A stretch of DNA of 64,000 bases from Hydrogenophaga borbori. Lineage in GTDB: Bacteria > Pseudomonadota > Gammaproteobacteria > Burkholderiales > Burkholderiaceae_C. The DNA is taken from the NCBI RefSeq assembly GCF_003417535.1, contig NZ_QVLS01000002.1, positions 62,001-126,000 of the forward strand, in the 5' to 3' direction. Positions within the stretch are counted from its first letter, which is position 1. Each line of letters opens with the position of its first letter. Below are positions 1 to 9,401 of this stretch, piece by piece. The notes below the pieces were generated by a model that saw only the letters and a list, made by a program, of their open reading frames with translations, was not told the DNA's origin and ran no database searches. A program made the translations under genes and the position numbers.

Positions 1-1
1 C

Positions 2-964
2 GCGATCAACACCGCCGCCATTCCCAAGGATCTGCTGGAGAGCGAGCTGTTCGGCCACGAGCGCGGCGCCTTCACCGGCGCGCAGACCATGCGCCGTGGC
101 CGCTTCGAGCAGGCCGACGGTGGCACGCTGTTCCTCGACGAGATCGGCGACATGCCTTTCGACCTGCAGACGCGCCTGCTGCGCGTGCTGTCCGACGGAC
201 ACTTCTACCGCGTGGGGGGGCACAGCGCGGTGCGCGCCAACGTGCGCGTCATCGCCGCCACGCACCAGAACCTCGAGCAACGGGTGAAGGAAGGCGTGTT
301 CCGCGAGGACCTGTTCCACCGCCTCAACGTCATCCGCTTGCGCCTGCCCGCGCTGCGCGAGCGCCGGGAAGACATCCCGATGCTCACGCGCTTCTTCCTG
401 CAGCAAAGCGCCAAGCAGCTCGGCGTGGAGCCCAAGCGCATCGCCGAGTCAGCGCTCAAGCTGCTGGGTGGCTTCGACTTCCCCGGCAACGTGCGCCAGC
501 TCGAGAACGTCTGCCACTGGCTGACCGTGATGGCGCCGGCCCAGGTGATCGAAGTGAAGGACCTGCCGCCCGAGGTGCTCCATGCCGTCGGTGCGACCGA
601 GGTGTCGGGTGTGGTGGCCAGCGCGCCGGTGCCGGCCACGCGGCCGGTGGAGCCGGTGGCCGTGAGCGGGTACGCGACGGCGGCGCCCGGGGCGCCGGCG
701 CCCCAGGCCACCTCCGTTGCCGTGGACGCGCCGCCGGCGGAAAGCGTGCCGGCCGCCTGGGAGGCCGGCCTTCAGGCCGAGGCCATGGCCTTGCTGGAAA
801 ATGGCCGCACCGATGTGTGGGACGTGCTCACGCGGCGCTTCGAGACCCGGCTGATCCAGACCGCGCTCGCGAACACCCGCGGGCGGCGCATCGAGGCCGC
901 GCACAAGCTGGGCATCGGCCGCAACACCATCACGCGAAAGATCCAGGAACTGGGGATGGAGTGA
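2..964 (+). CDS. ntrC: Nitrogen regulator NtrC, C-terminal part (5' truncated by window edge)
   Basis: Sigma-54-dependent response regulator that activates nitrogen-starvation genes after phosphorylation by NtrB. The frame is open from base 2, so the receiver domain and Walker A lie outside the window. Seen: the sigma-54 contact motif GAFTGA at visible residues 22-27, Walker B (TLFLDEIGD, 42-50), the AAA+ second region of homology ([22 protein letters not shown]) and a C-terminal Fis-type helix-turn-helix with the NtrC-typical end [12 protein letters not shown]. An Ala/Pro-rich linker joins the ATPase to the DNA-binding part. NtrC rather than another enhancer-binding protein is inferred from the C-terminus. 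It converges on xthA. Confidence 0.9.
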   Translation, partial: AINTAAIPKDLLESELFGHERGAFTGAQTMRRGRFEQADGGTLFLDEIGDMPFDLQTRLLRVLSDGHFYRVGGHSAVRANVRVIAATHQNLEQRVKEGVFREDLFHRLNVIRLRLPALRERREDIPMLTRFFLQQSAKQLGVEPKRIAESALKLLGGFDFPGNVRQLENVCHWLTVMAPAQVIEVKDLPPEVLHAVGATEVSGVVASAPVPATRPVEPVAVSGYATAAPGAPAPQATSVAVDAPPAESVPAAWEAGLQAEAMALLENGRTDVWDVLTRRFETRLIQTALANTRGRRIEAAHKLGIGRNTITRKIQELGME

Positions 965-982
965 TCCACCCCATGAGGCGGT

Positions 983-1759
983 TCAGCCGAGCGTGAGCAC
1001 CACCGGCGCGTGATCGCTGGGCTGCGGGTTCTTCCGCGGCAGCCGGTCGATCTGGCAGGCGATCACGCGGCCGCGCAAGGCCTCGCTCACGAGGATGTGG
1101 TCGATGCGCAGCCCCCGGTTCTTCTGGAAGCCGAGCATGCGATAGTCCCACCACGAGTAGCTCTTCTCGGGCTGGTCAAACAGGCGGAAGGCGTCCGTCA
1201 AGCCCAACTGGAGCAAGGCCTGGAAGTGCTGGCGTTCTTCCACCGTGTGGTGGATCGTGTCCTTCAAGCCCACGGGGTCGTAGGAGTCGCGGTCTTCAGG
1301 GGCGACGTTGAAGTCGCCGAGCAGCACCAGTCGGCGGTGCACCTTCAGCTCCTCTTGCAGCCAGCGGTGCAGGGCCTCCAGCCAGCGCATCTTGTAGGCG
1401 AACTTCTCGGTGCCGGGCGCCTGGCCGTTGACGAAGTAGCAGTTGACCAGGCGCAGGGGCCCGTCCGGTGTGTCCAAGGTCCCCGCGATCACGCGCGATT
1501 GGTCGTCGGTGTGCTGCGGGATGTTGCGCACCACATCCGTGATCGGCGTGCGGCTCAGGATCGCCACCCCGTTGTACGTCTTCTGCCCGAAGGCCGCGGC
1601 GTGGTAACCGGCCTCTTTCAGGGCATCGAACGGGAACTTCTCGTCCACCAGCTTGAGCTCTTGCAGGCCGAGGGCGTCGACGGGGTTGGCGGCGAGCCAA
1701 TCCAGCACCTGGGGCAGGCGCACGGCGAGGGAGTTGATGTTCCAGGTGGCGAGCTTCAT
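983..1759 (-). CDS. xthA: Exodeoxyribonuclease III
   Basis: AP endonuclease and 3'-5' exonuclease of base-excision repair, 258 aa, close to the E. coli length of 268. Motifs of the endonuclease/exonuclease/phosphatase fold: MKLATWNINS at the start, LQELKLVD (metal-binding Glu), GDFNVAPEDRD and the catalytic SDHAPV near the end. The frame is open further upstream, but the ATG at 1759 gives the family's exact N-terminus. That ATG overlaps the folA stop (ATGA), so the gene is probably translationally coupled as the last member of thyA-folA-xthA. Confidence 0.95.
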   Translation of the reverse strand: MKLATWNINSLAVRLPQVLDWLAANPVDALGLQELKLVDEKFPFDALKEAGYHAAAFGQKTYNGVAILSRTPITDVVRNIPQHTDDQSRVIAGTLDTPDGPLRLVNCYFVNGQAPGTEKFAYKMRWLEALHRWLQEELKVHRRLVLLGDFNVAPEDRDSYDPVGLKDTIHHTVEERQHFQALLQLGLTDAFRLFDQPEKSYSWWDYRMLGFQKNRGLRIDHILVSEALRGRVIACQIDRLPRKNPQPSDHAPVVLTLG

Positions 1760-2277
1760 GGTTCTTGCGGTTGCGGATCGGCTCGCCCTGTCGGACGGTC
1801 GTGGCTGACGAAGGCGAAGGGCAGGCCGTTCGCGGCGGTGTGGGCCTCGCGCGCCGTTTCGCGCCACTCGGGGCCCAGCGCGGGCATGAAGGCATCACCC
1901 TCGAAGTCGCGCGCGATCTCGGTCACCTCCACACGCTGCGCGCGTGGCAGGGCCTGGCGGTAGACCTCGGCGCCGCCGATCACCCAGACCTCGGACGCAT
2001 CGGCGCACAGGGCCAGCGCTTCGTCGATCGAGCCCACCCGCAGGGCGCCCTCGGCCCGCCACGACGGATCGCGCGTGAGCACGAGATTGCGGCGCCCCGG
2101 CAGCGGCCGAAAGCGCGGCGGCAGCGAGTCCCAGGTCTTGCGGCCCATGAGCACCGGGTGGCCCAGGGTCTGGCGCTTGAAGTGCGCCAGGTCCTCGGGC
2201 AGGTGCCAGGGCAGGGCGTTGTCCTTGCCTATCACGCCGTTCGCGGCGCGGGCATAGATCAGGTGGATGCGCGGCAT
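1756..2277 (-). CDS. folA: Dihydrofolate reductase
   Basis: Reduces dihydrofolate to tetrahydrofolate with NADPH, 173 aa. Seen: N-terminal IHLIYARAANGVIGKDNALP, the substrate-binding WHLPEDLAHFK, GRKTWDSLP and the nucleotide-site VIGGAEVYR. It starts 5 bases after the thyA stop. This is the usual pairing, because ThyA consumes methylene-tetrahydrofolate and makes the dihydrofolate that FolA recycles. Its stop overlaps the start of xthA. Confidence 0.96.
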   Translation of the reverse strand: MPRIHLIYARAANGVIGKDNALPWHLPEDLAHFKRQTLGHPVLMGRKTWDSLPPRFRPLPGRRNLVLTRDPSWRAEGALRVGSIDEALALCADASEVWVIGGAEVYRQALPRAQRVEVTEIARDFEGDAFMPALGPEWRETAREAHTAANGLPFAFVSHDRPTGRADPQPQEP

Positions 2278-2282
2278 GGCGT

Positions 2283-3098
2283 TCAGACCGCGACGGGCGC
2301 CTTGATGGCCGCGTGGTGCTGGTAGTCCAGGATCTCGAAGTCCTCGAGCGTGTAGTCGAAGATCGAGCCGGGGCGGCGCTTGATGCGCAGCGTGGGGTAG
2401 GGGTAGGGCTCGCGCGAGAGCTGTTCCTGCACCTGCTCGCGGTGGTTGCTGTAGATGTGGCAGTCGCCGCCCGTCCAGATGAACTCGCCCACCTCCAGGT
2501 CGCACTGCTGCGCGAGCATGTGCGTGAGCAGGGCGTAGCTGGCGATGTTGAACGGCACGCCGAGGAAGATGTCCGCGCTGCGCTGGTAGAGCTGGCAGCT
2601 CAGTTTGCCGTCGGCCACATAAAACTGGAAGAAGGCGTGGCAGGGCATCAGCGCCATCTTGTTCAGGTCGGCCACGTTCCAGGCGCTGACGATGATGCGG
2701 CGCGAATCGGGGTTGGTCTTGAGCTGCTTGACCACCTCGGCGATCTGGTCGATGTGGCCGCCGTCGGGCGTGGGCCAGCTGCGCCACTGCACGCCGTACA
2801 CCGGGCCGAGGTCGCCGTCTTCGCGCGCCCATTCGTCCCAGATGGTGCAGCCGCGCTCCTGCAGCCACTTCACATTGCTGTCGCCACGCAGGAACCACAG
2901 CAGCTCCACGATGATGGCCTTGGTGAAGACCTTCTTGGTGGTGACCAGGGGGAAGCCTTCCTTCAGGTCGAAGCGCATCTGGTGCCCGAACACGCTGACG
3001 GTGCCGGTGCCGGTGCGATCGGTCTTGGGCACGCCCGTGGTGAACACGTGGCGCATGAAGTCTTCGTATTGGGAGCGGGCGGGGCGGGGGGCTGTCAT
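2283..3098 (-). CDS. thyA: Thymidylate synthase
   Basis: Makes dTMP from dUMP and methylene-tetrahydrofolate. The 271-aa product carries [11 protein letters not shown] at the N-terminus, TDRTGTGT, the catalytic cysteine in [12 protein letters not shown], and the dUMP-binding [13 protein letters not shown] frame-open extension to 3143 exists. The ATG at 3098 is preferred because it leaves only a short pre-sequence before the conserved start. First gene of thyA-folA-xthA. Confidence 0.96.
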   Translation of the reverse strand: MTAPRPARSQYEDFMRHVFTTGVPKTDRTGTGTVSVFGHQMRFDLKEGFPLVTTKKVFTKAIIVELLWFLRGDSNVKWLQERGCTIWDEWAREDGDLGPVYGVQWRSWPTPDGGHIDQIAEVVKQLKTNPDSRRIIVSAWNVADLNKMALMPCHAFFQFYVADGKLSCQLYQRSADIFLGVPFNIASYALLTHMLAQQCDLEVGEFIWTGGDCHIYSNHREQVQEQLSREPYPYPTLRIKRRPGSIFDYTLEDFEILDYQHHAAIKAPVAV

Positions 3099-3160
3099 GG
3101 GGATGGCGCGGGAGAGGTGGCGCGGGTCGCCGGCATTGTGCACCGGCCCGTGCCCCCCCG

Positions 3161-4159
3161 TCAGCGCTGCGCGGATACCGGCTGCAGCAGCAGGGGCGAA
3201 GGCGCCGTCAACCGCGCGTCGAAGGGGTGCTCGGTGATGGCGAAGAAGCGCTGGATGCGGCGGACGTAGTCGCGCGTTTCGGCGAAGGGTGGCACGCCGC
3301 CGTACTTGTCCACCGCACCCTCGCCCGCGTTGTAGGCCGCCACGGCCAGCGGCACCTGGCCACGGAAGTAGGACAGCAGCCAGCGCAGGTAGGCCATGCC
3401 GCCGCGGATGTTCTGCTCGGCGTCGAAGGGCTTGCTGACCGCGAAGCGCGCCGCCGTCTCGGGGATCAGCTGCATCAGCCCCTGGGCGTTCTTGTCGGAG
3501 ACGGCGTTGACGTTGAAGTTGGATTCGGCGCGGATGACCGCGTAGACCAGCCCGGGCTCCAGGCCGTAGCGCGGCGCGAGCTTGTAGACGATCTTCATGA
3601 TGCGCTGCTGCTCGGCCGTGTCCACGTGCGCGCGGTAGGCGGTGGACAGGGCCTGCTTCTCCTCGGCCTGGCGCTGCTGCTCGGCCTGGTCGGCGGCGAG
3701 GCGGGCCTCGCGCGCCTCGGCCTCGCGCACGCAGTCGGGCTTGTCGGCGGGCACGCCCAGGCGCTGGAACATGGCCTCGGCCTTGTCGTCGCCCAGCAGG
3801 GCGGCGCGCGCGAACCAGTGGGCGGCCAGGCCGTCGTTGCGCGGGACGCCGCGGCCGTTGGCGTGGATCCAGCCGAGGTTCCAGGCCGAGGGCGCGTCGC
3901 CGGCCAGCGCGGCCTGGCAGTACAGGCGCATGGCCGCCGCCATGTCGCGCGCCACGCCTTCGCCGTGTTCCAGCGCGACGGCCTGCTCGCGCCAGGCCTG
4001 GCGTTCGCTGGCGTCGGCCGCCGCTTGCGCGGGGCCCCCGAGCAGGCCCAGGGCGAGCGCGCCCAGGGCGAGCCGCGAGGCGCCGCGGGGCCGGTCGGGC
4101 CGGCCCGCGGGCACCGCTCCCTCGAGGGGGGCGCGCGACGCGTGGCGAAGGTGTGTCAC
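3161..4159 (-). CDS. Secreted lytic transglycosylase (Sel1-like repeats + SLT domain)
   Basis: Probable periplasmic peptidoglycan lytic transglycosylase, 332 aa. After a basic stretch comes a hydrophobic signal segment ([17 protein letters not shown], cleavage likely after AQA), then Sel1-like repeats (about residues 60-125), a Gln/Glu-rich coil and a C-terminal SLT domain with the catalytic Glu in [20 protein letters not shown] and AYNAGEGAV. The chosen GTG at 4159 overlaps the stop of the upstream oxidoreductase (GTGA). The N-terminus before the signal core is encoded by unusually GC-rich, palindrome-like DNA (about 4080-4145), so the true start is less sure than the domain call. Confidence 0.85.
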   Translation of the reverse strand: MTHLRHASRAPLEGAVPAGRPDRPRGASRLALGALALGLLGGPAQAAADASERQAWREQAVALEHGEGVARDMAAAMRLYCQAALAGDAPSAWNLGWIHANGRGVPRNDGLAAHWFARAALLGDDKAEAMFQRLGVPADKPDCVREAEAREARLAADQAEQQRQAEEKQALSTAYRAHVDTAEQQRIMKIVYKLAPRYGLEPGLVYAVIRAESNFNVNAVSDKNAQGLMQLIPETAARFAVSKPFDAEQNIRGGMAYLRWLLSYFRGQVPLAVAAYNAGEGAVDKYGGVPPFAETRDYVRRIQRFFAITEHPFDARLTAPSPLLLQPVSAQR

Positions 4160-5574
4160 TGGATCACTCGGCCGGGGTTGAGGCGGTTGTGGGGGTCGAT
4201 GGCCTGCTTGATGCGGCGCATCAGCGCGAGCGCGACCGGGTCCTTGAAGTGCGCCAGGTGCTCCACCTTGAGGCTGCCCACGCCGTGCTCGGCGCTGATC
4301 GAACCATCGTAGCGAGCCACCGCGTCGAACACCAGTTGGTTGACCCGCGTTTCCTGTGTCTGCAGGAACTTTTTGGCATCTTCGCCGGCCGGCGCCTGGA
4401 CGTTGTAGTGAAGGTTGCCGTCGCCCAGGTGGCCGAAGTTGACCAGGCGCACACCCGGGATCTCGCGCGCCAGCCGGGCGTCGGTCTCGTCGCAGAAGGC
4501 GGGGATGCGCGACACCGGCAGGCTGATGTCGTGCTTGATGTTCAGGCCTTCCTGCGCCTGCGCGAGCGGGATGCTCTCGCGGATGTGCCACAGGCCACGC
4601 GCCTGGGCGATGGACTCGGCCACCACGGCGTCGCTCACCAGGCCCCGCTCGATGGCGGCCTCCAGCAGGCCTTCGAACTGGGTGCGGGCGTGGTCCTCGC
4701 CCTCGCTGTCGCTGTTTTCCAGCAGCACGCAGTACGGCGACTGCCGCCACAGCGGCACGCGCAATGGCGGCATGTGCCGGTCGACCAGCGAGAGCGCGAA
4801 CTGGCCCATCACCTCGAAGCCGGTGAGCCCGGCGGCCAGGCGCTGCTGCGCCAGGCCCAACAGGTCCACGGCGGACTGCAGCGTGGGCACGGCCGCCCAG
4901 GCCGTGAGCCTGGCCGCGGGCGGCGGAAAGAGCTTGAGCGTGGCCGCGGTGATGACGCCCAGCGTGCCCTCGCTGCCCACGAACAGGTCGCGCAGGTCGT
5001 AGCCGGTGTTGTCCTTGCGCAGGCCGGTGAGGCCATGCCAGACCTCACCCTCGGGCGTCACCACCTCCAGGCCCAGGCAGAGCTCGCGCGCGTTGCCGTA
5101 GCGCAGCACCTGGGTGCCGCCGGCGTTGGTGGCGAGGTTGCCACCGATGGTGCAGCTGCCCTCGGCCGCCAGGCTCAGCGGGAACAGCAGGCCCTCGGCC
5201 TCGGCCGCCTGCTGCACGGACTGCAGCACGCAGCCGGCCTCCACGGTCATGGTGAGATTGGCGCGGTCGATGGCGCGCACGGCGTTCATGCGCTGCAGGC
5301 TCAGCACCACCTGGGTGCCGCTGCCGTCGGGCACCGAGCCCACCACCAGGCCGGTGTTGCCGCCCTGGGGCACCAGGCTGGCGCCGTGCGCGGCGCAGGC
5401 GCGGACCACGGCGGCCACCTCGGCGGTGGAGCCGGGGCGCACCACCCCCAGGGCGTGGCCGTGCGCGCGCTGTCGCCAGTCGCGTTCGTAGGCGCTCAGG
5501 TCGTGGGTGTCGCGCGTGAGCACATGCGCGGCGCCCACCACCTCGCGCAGGGTGGCCAGCAAGGCGCCGCTCAT
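4156..5574 (-). CDS. FAD-linked 2-hydroxyacid dehydrogenase (GlcD/D-lactate dehydrogenase type)
   Basis: Flavoprotein of the VAO/PCMH fold, 472 aa, oxidising a D-2-hydroxy acid such as D-lactate, glycolate or D-2-hydroxyglutarate; the sequence does not fix the substrate. Seen: FAD-binding [14 protein letters not shown] (about residue 68) and [20 protein letters not shown], then the FAD-oxidase C-terminal domain with [15 protein letters not shown] and [12 protein letters not shown], which carry metal and substrate ligands in this family. Its ATG overlaps the stop of the DUF2069 gene, and its stop overlaps the transglycosylase start, so all three may be one transcript. Confidence 0.9.
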   Translation of the reverse strand: MSGALLATLREVVGAAHVLTRDTHDLSAYERDWRQRAHGHALGVVRPGSTAEVAAVVRACAAHGASLVPQGGNTGLVVGSVPDGSGTQVVLSLQRMNAVRAIDRANLTMTVEAGCVLQSVQQAAEAEGLLFPLSLAAEGSCTIGGNLATNAGGTQVLRYGNARELCLGLEVVTPEGEVWHGLTGLRKDNTGYDLRDLFVGSEGTLGVITAATLKLFPPPAARLTAWAAVPTLQSAVDLLGLAQQRLAAGLTGFEVMGQFALSLVDRHMPPLRVPLWRQSPYCVLLENSDSEGEDHARTQFEGLLEAAIERGLVSDAVVAESIAQARGLWHIRESIPLAQAQEGLNIKHDISLPVSRIPAFCDETDARLAREIPGVRLVNFGHLGDGNLHYNVQAPAGEDAKKFLQTQETRVNQLVFDAVARYDGSISAEHGVGSLKVEHLAHFKDPVALALMRRIKQAIDPHNRLNPGRVIQ

Positions 5575-6014
5575 GGCTGGCCGGCCGCGCGCTCGGCGGC
5601 CTCGTTGGCGGCGGCCACGTCGGCCGCCACGGCTTCGGGACCGGCGGCGCGCAGGCGGATGCGCACGTGCAGCGCGCAGGCCACGAAGAGCAGCAGGCAC
5701 AGCAGGGTCTGCCCGGCGGCCAGGGCCGTGGACAGGGCGCTTTCGCCGCTGGTGGCGCGCACCACGCCTTCGGTGAAGTACAGCCAGACCAGCAGGCTGA
5801 GCCAGCGGTACGTGTACATGCGGTTCTTGAGCAGGCCGGCCAGCGGCAGGGTCAGTGGCAGCACCTTCAGCGCCCACCAGGAGCCGCCTTCGCGCAGCGG
5901 CGCGAGCCACAGTTCCCAGGCCAGGCCCAGCGCGATCAGGCCGACGAGGCAGGCCACCGCGAGGCGGCGGGTGAAGGCCACGCGCGAAGCCGTGGTGGAG
6001 TCGATGGAAGGCAT
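5571..6014 (-). CDS. DUF2069 small integral membrane protein
   Basis: A 147-aa inner-membrane protein with about four hydrophobic segments (for example LAVACLVGLIALGLAWELWL and TLLCLLLFVACALHV) and an Ala/Glu-rich cytoplasmic tail. The central LPLAGLLKNRMYTYRWLSLL matches the DUF2069 pattern as I know it. Function unknown. It starts 38 bases from the divergent YihY gene, and its stop overlaps the ATG of the FAD oxidoreductase. Confidence 0.8.
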   Translation of the reverse strand: MPSIDSTTASRVAFTRRLAVACLVGLIALGLAWELWLAPLREGGSWWALKVLPLTLPLAGLLKNRMYTYRWLSLLVWLYFTEGVVRATSGESALSTALAAGQTLLCLLLFVACALHVRIRLRAAGPEAVAADVAAANEAAERAAGQP

Positions 6015-6052
6015 GCGGGCGGGGCGAAAAACGAGGCTGGCATGATACCGGC

Positions 6053-7294
6053 ATGACCCTGTCCGAGCGCCTCGACACCCTGCGCGAACTGGCGCGCGAC
6101 GCCTGGCACGGCGCGCTGCGTTTTCCCTGGCGCACCACGGCCATCACCCTGCGCGAGCGCTTCCGAGAGGACCGGCTGGGCATCACCGCCAGCAGCCTGA
6201 CCTTCACCACCACCATCTCGCTGGTGCCGCTGTTCACGGTGGCGCTGGCCATCTTCAGCGCCTTTCCCATGTTCGATCGCCTGCAGCGCAACCTGCAGCG
6301 CAACCTGGTGGAAAGTCTGGTGCCCGAGAGCATCGCGCGCCCGGTGCTGATGTACCTGAACCAGTTCGCGGCCAAGGCCACGCAGATGGGCGGCGCGGGC
6401 GCGCTGGCGCTGCTGGTGACGGCGCTGGCGCTCATTCTCACCATCGACCGCAAGCTCAACGACATCTGGCGCGTGCGCCAGCCGCGCCCGGTGACGCAGC
6501 GCATCCTGGTGTACTGGGCCGTTCTCACGCTGGGGCCGCTGCTGCTGACGGCCAGCACGGCGGCCACCACTTACGCCATCGGCAGCGCGCGCCACGCGGC
6601 GGCGCTGCCCGCCCCGCTGGGCTTCCTGCTCGACTCGCTGCAGCTGCTGCTGGTGACCGGCGGCCTGGCGGCCCTGTACCGCTACGTGCCGAACACGCGC
6701 GTGCGCTGGAGCCATGCGCTGGCGGGCGGCTTCTTCGCTGCGGTGGCGCTGGAACTGGCCAAGGAGCTGCTGGCCTGGTACCTGAAGCAGGTGCCGACCT
6801 TTTCGGTGCTGTACGGCACCTTCGCCACGGCGCCCATCCTGCTGGTGTGGATCTACCTGGCCTGGGTGATCGTGCTGCTGGGCGCGGTGATCGCGGCCTA
6901 CCTGCCGAGCCTGCTGCGTGGCGTGGCGCGGCGCGGCGATTCGCCGGGCTGGAACTTCCAGCTCGCGCTGGAGGTGCTGGCGCAGCTCAGCGCCGCGCGC
7001 GCCGAGGTGCCGCGCGGCCAAAGCCTGGAGGCGCTGGCCGCCTCCCTGCGCGTGGAGGCGCTGCAGCTGGAGGAGCCCGTGGCGGCGCTGGTCGCGCTCG
7101 ACTGGCTGGGCCGGCTGGACGAGGAGGGCGAGCGCTACGTGCTGCTCATCGACCCCGACCACACGGCGCTGGGCCCCTTGATGGAGCGTCTGCTGCTGGC
7201 GCGCCAGGGTCCCACGGCGCGGCTGTGGGAGCAAAGCCGCTGGGCGGGGATGACGGTGGCCGAGGCCCTGCCGGAGGCGATGGCGCTGCGCTGA
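6053..7294 (+). CDS. YihY family inner-membrane protein
   Basis: A 413-aa member of the YihY family (once annotated ribonuclease BN, an assignment not supported for this family). Seen: about six transmembrane helices, the early ASSLTFTTTISLVPLFTV region and YGTFATAPILLVWIYLAWVI, typical of the family, then a soluble C-terminal extension of about 130 residues resembling a winged helix (LAASLRVEALQLEEPVAALV). Transport or envelope role unknown. Divergent from the DUF2069 gene and convergent with the P450 gene. Confidence 0.88.
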   Translation: MTLSERLDTLRELARDAWHGALRFPWRTTAITLRERFREDRLGITASSLTFTTTISLVPLFTVALAIFSAFPMFDRLQRNLQRNLVESLVPESIARPVLMYLNQFAAKATQMGGAGALALLVTALALILTIDRKLNDIWRVRQPRPVTQRILVYWAVLTLGPLLLTASTAATTYAIGSARHAAALPAPLGFLLDSLQLLLVTGGLAALYRYVPNTRVRWSHALAGGFFAAVALELAKELLAWYLKQVPTFSVLYGTFATAPILLVWIYLAWVIVLLGAVIAAYLPSLLRGVARRGDSPGWNFQLALEVLAQLSAARAEVPRGQSLEALAASLRVEALQLEEPVAALVALDWLGRLDEEGERYVLLIDPDHTALGPLMERLLLARQGPTARLWEQSRWAGMTVAEALPEAMALR

Positions 7295-7307
7295 GGCGCG
7301 GCGTGCG

Positions 7308-8585
7308 TCAGCCCACCGCGAACGGCGCCGCCAGAAACCCCCGAAAGCGCGCCCGTCCGCCGCGCGTGGGCGCGGCCGTGAGCCGGTAGTTCGGGAAGCG
7401 GTGCAGGAAGCGCCCGATGGCGATGCGGCCCTCCAGCCGCGCCAGGCTCAGGCCGGCGCACTGGTGGATGCCGAAGCCGAAGGCCAGGTGCTTGTTGGGC
7501 TCGCGCAAGACGTCCAGCGCTTCGGGGTCAGCGAACTGCGCCGGGTCGCGGTTGGCCGCGCCGATGCACAGCGTGACCAGCGTGCCCGCGGGCAGGTCCA
7601 CGCCGCCGATGCTCACGTCCTTCACCGCGCGGCGGTTGCCGAGCTGGTTCGACGATTCGTAGCGCAGGAACTCGTCCACCGCGCGGTCCAGCACGGCCAC
7701 CTCGTCCGCGCCGCCCAGGCGCCCCAGCAGCTGCTGGCGCACCGCCGGGTGCTCCTGCAGCGCCACCAGGGCGTTGCCGATCAGGTTGGTGGTGGTTTCG
7801 TGGCCGGCGTTGAGCAGGAAGATGCAGTTCTGCAGCAACTCCACCTCGCTGAGCTGTTCGCCGTCGGACTCGCCCTGGATCAGGCGCGTGAGCACGTCGC
7901 GCTCCGGGTCGCCGGGGGCCTGGCGGCGAGCGGCCACCAGGGTGCGCAGGTAGTCGCACATCTCGGTCACGGCGCGGTGGCCCCGCTCGGCCTGGGCGGG
8001 CGTGATGGTGGGCTCCAGGGCACCGAGGATGGCCAGCGACCAGTCGCGCAAGGGCCCGCGCTCGGCGTGGGGCACGCCCAGCAGGTTGCCGATGATTTCC
8101 ACCGGAATGGCGGACGCGAAGTCCTCGATCAGGTCGCCGCCCTCGTGCACGGCGATGCCATCGAGCAGGCGGTCCACCAGCTCGACGAGACCGGCCTCCA
8201 TGTCGGCGATGGCGCGGCGCGTGAGCGCGCCCATGATCAGGCGGCGCACGCGCGTGTGCAGCGGTGGGTCGTTGAACACCAGGCTGGTGGTGTGGTGCTC
8301 GAACAGCGGCGTGCCCAGGCCGTACTTGGGCGCGAACTCCACGTGCTTGTCGGAACTGAACGAGGCGGCGTCGCGGTAGACGGCCGCCAGGTCGGCCCAG
8401 CGCGTGAGGAAAACCGAGCCGTCGGGCATGCGTCGCACCGGGTCCTGCTCGCGCAGCGCGCGGTACACCGGGTAGGGGTTGGTGAAGAAGTCGGGCGGCA
8501 GGGCGCGCAGGTCGAAAGCCTGTGCGATGGCCCGCGCGCGCGTGTCGCCCATCGGCGGGGTGATGTGGTCGGCGGAGATCGTCAT
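7308..8585 (-). CDS. Cytochrome P450 (bacterial class I type)
   Basis: Soluble haem monooxygenase, 425 aa. Seen: the I-helix oxygen-activation motif AGHETT at 260-265, the K-helix ExxR as EFLR at 305-308, and the haem-ligand loop FGFGIHQCAG with Cys376. There is no fused reductase, and no ferredoxin or ferredoxin reductase within 15 kb, so electrons must come from elsewhere. The substrate is unknown. Its ATG overlaps the stop of an alpha/beta hydrolase, itself 1 base from metY, which suggests a three-gene operon. Confidence 0.95.
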   Translation of the reverse strand: MTISADHITPPMGDTRARAIAQAFDLRALPPDFFTNPYPVYRALREQDPVRRMPDGSVFLTRWADLAAVYRDAASFSSDKHVEFAPKYGLGTPLFEHHTTSLVFNDPPLHTRVRRLIMGALTRRAIADMEAGLVELVDRLLDGIAVHEGGDLIEDFASAIPVEIIGNLLGVPHAERGPLRDWSLAILGALEPTITPAQAERGHRAVTEMCDYLRTLVAARRQAPGDPERDVLTRLIQGESDGEQLSEVELLQNCIFLLNAGHETTTNLIGNALVALQEHPAVRQQLLGRLGGADEVAVLDRAVDEFLRYESSNQLGNRRAVKDVSIGGVDLPAGTLVTLCIGAANRDPAQFADPEALDVLREPNKHLAFGFGIHQCAGLSLARLEGRIAIGRFLHRFPNYRLTAAPTRGGRARFRGFLAAPFAVG

Positions 8586-9400
8586 GCCTGGAGGAAGTCG
8601 CGGATCGCGAACAGCGTGGCGTCGGGGGTCTCGGTCATCTGGTGGTGTCCCACGGGCAGGGTGACCACCTTCACGGTTTTGCCGGCCGCCTGGGCGGCGT
8701 CGATCAGCGGCTTCGCGGCTTTGGCCTGGGTCATCTGGTCCTGCGCGCCGAGCAGGAACAGCACGGGGCAGGTGAGGGCCTTCACCGCGGCCTCGCCGTG
8801 GGCGTAGGTGTCGCAGGCCACGAAGCCGCGGTGGAACACATTCACCCTCGGGTTGCTGCGCAGCACGCGCCGGCCCAGGGCCATGCTGGCGCCGTACACC
8901 CAGGTGCCCGGCCCCAGCGCCGAGGGCGGCGCGGCCAGGGTGCTGCGGCTGAAGACGTTGATCATGGCCAGCGCCTTCTCCGGCTGGTTCAGCGAGGCTT
9001 CGATCAGCGCCGGCGAGACCTTCATCGGGTAGGCCGTGCCGACCAGCACGGCGTGCGTGATGCGCTCCTTGAGCCGACCCGCGGCCTCCAGCGCGATCAG
9101 CGAGCCCCAGCTGTGGCCCACCAGCGCGGCCTTCTGCACGCCGGCGGCGTCGAGCAGCGCGGCGATGAAATCGGCCGCCGCCTCCACGCTGGCCGGCGCC
9201 TCGCCCTCGCTGCGCGCGTGGCCCGGCAGGTCCACGGCGAGCACGTTGAAGCCGTGGTGGGCCAGGTAGCGGCTCTGCAGGATCCAGACGCTGTGGTCGT
9301 TCAGCACGCCATGGATGAAGACCACGGTGGGCTTGGCGGCGTCGAAGGGCTTGCCGCCGGTGTAGCAGTAGGTCTTGGCGCCGTTGACAGTGAGCTCCAT
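8582..9400 (-). CDS. Alpha/beta-hydrolase
   Basis: A 272-aa serine hydrolase of the alpha/beta fold with oxyanion-region FIHGVLNDHS, nucleophile Ser97 in GHSWGS, the acid after CPVLFLLGAQDQMT, and the likely catalytic His in PVGHHQMTET. No signal peptide, so cytoplasmic. It lies between metY (1-base gap) and the P450 (ATGA overlap). A joint role, such as hydrolysing an ester or lactone made by the P450, is inference only. Confidence 0.88.
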   Translation of the reverse strand: MELTVNGAKTYCYTGGKPFDAAKPTVVFIHGVLNDHSVWILQSRYLAHHGFNVLAVDLPGHARSEGEAPASVEAAADFIAALLDAAGVQKAALVGHSWGSLIALEAAGRLKERITHAVLVGTAYPMKVSPALIEASLNQPEKALAMINVFSRSTLAAPPSALGPGTWVYGASMALGRRVLRSNPRVNVFHRGFVACDTYAHGEAAVKALTCPVLFLLGAQDQMTQAKAAKPLIDAAQAAGKTVKVVTLPVGHHQMTETPDATLFAIRDFLQA

Positions 9401-9401
9401 G

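Noticed and set aside
983..1867. xthA starting at the upstream in-frame start at 1867
   Set aside because: The extra residues are a shadow of folA. The ATG at 1759 gives the exact family N-terminus and overlaps the folA stop.
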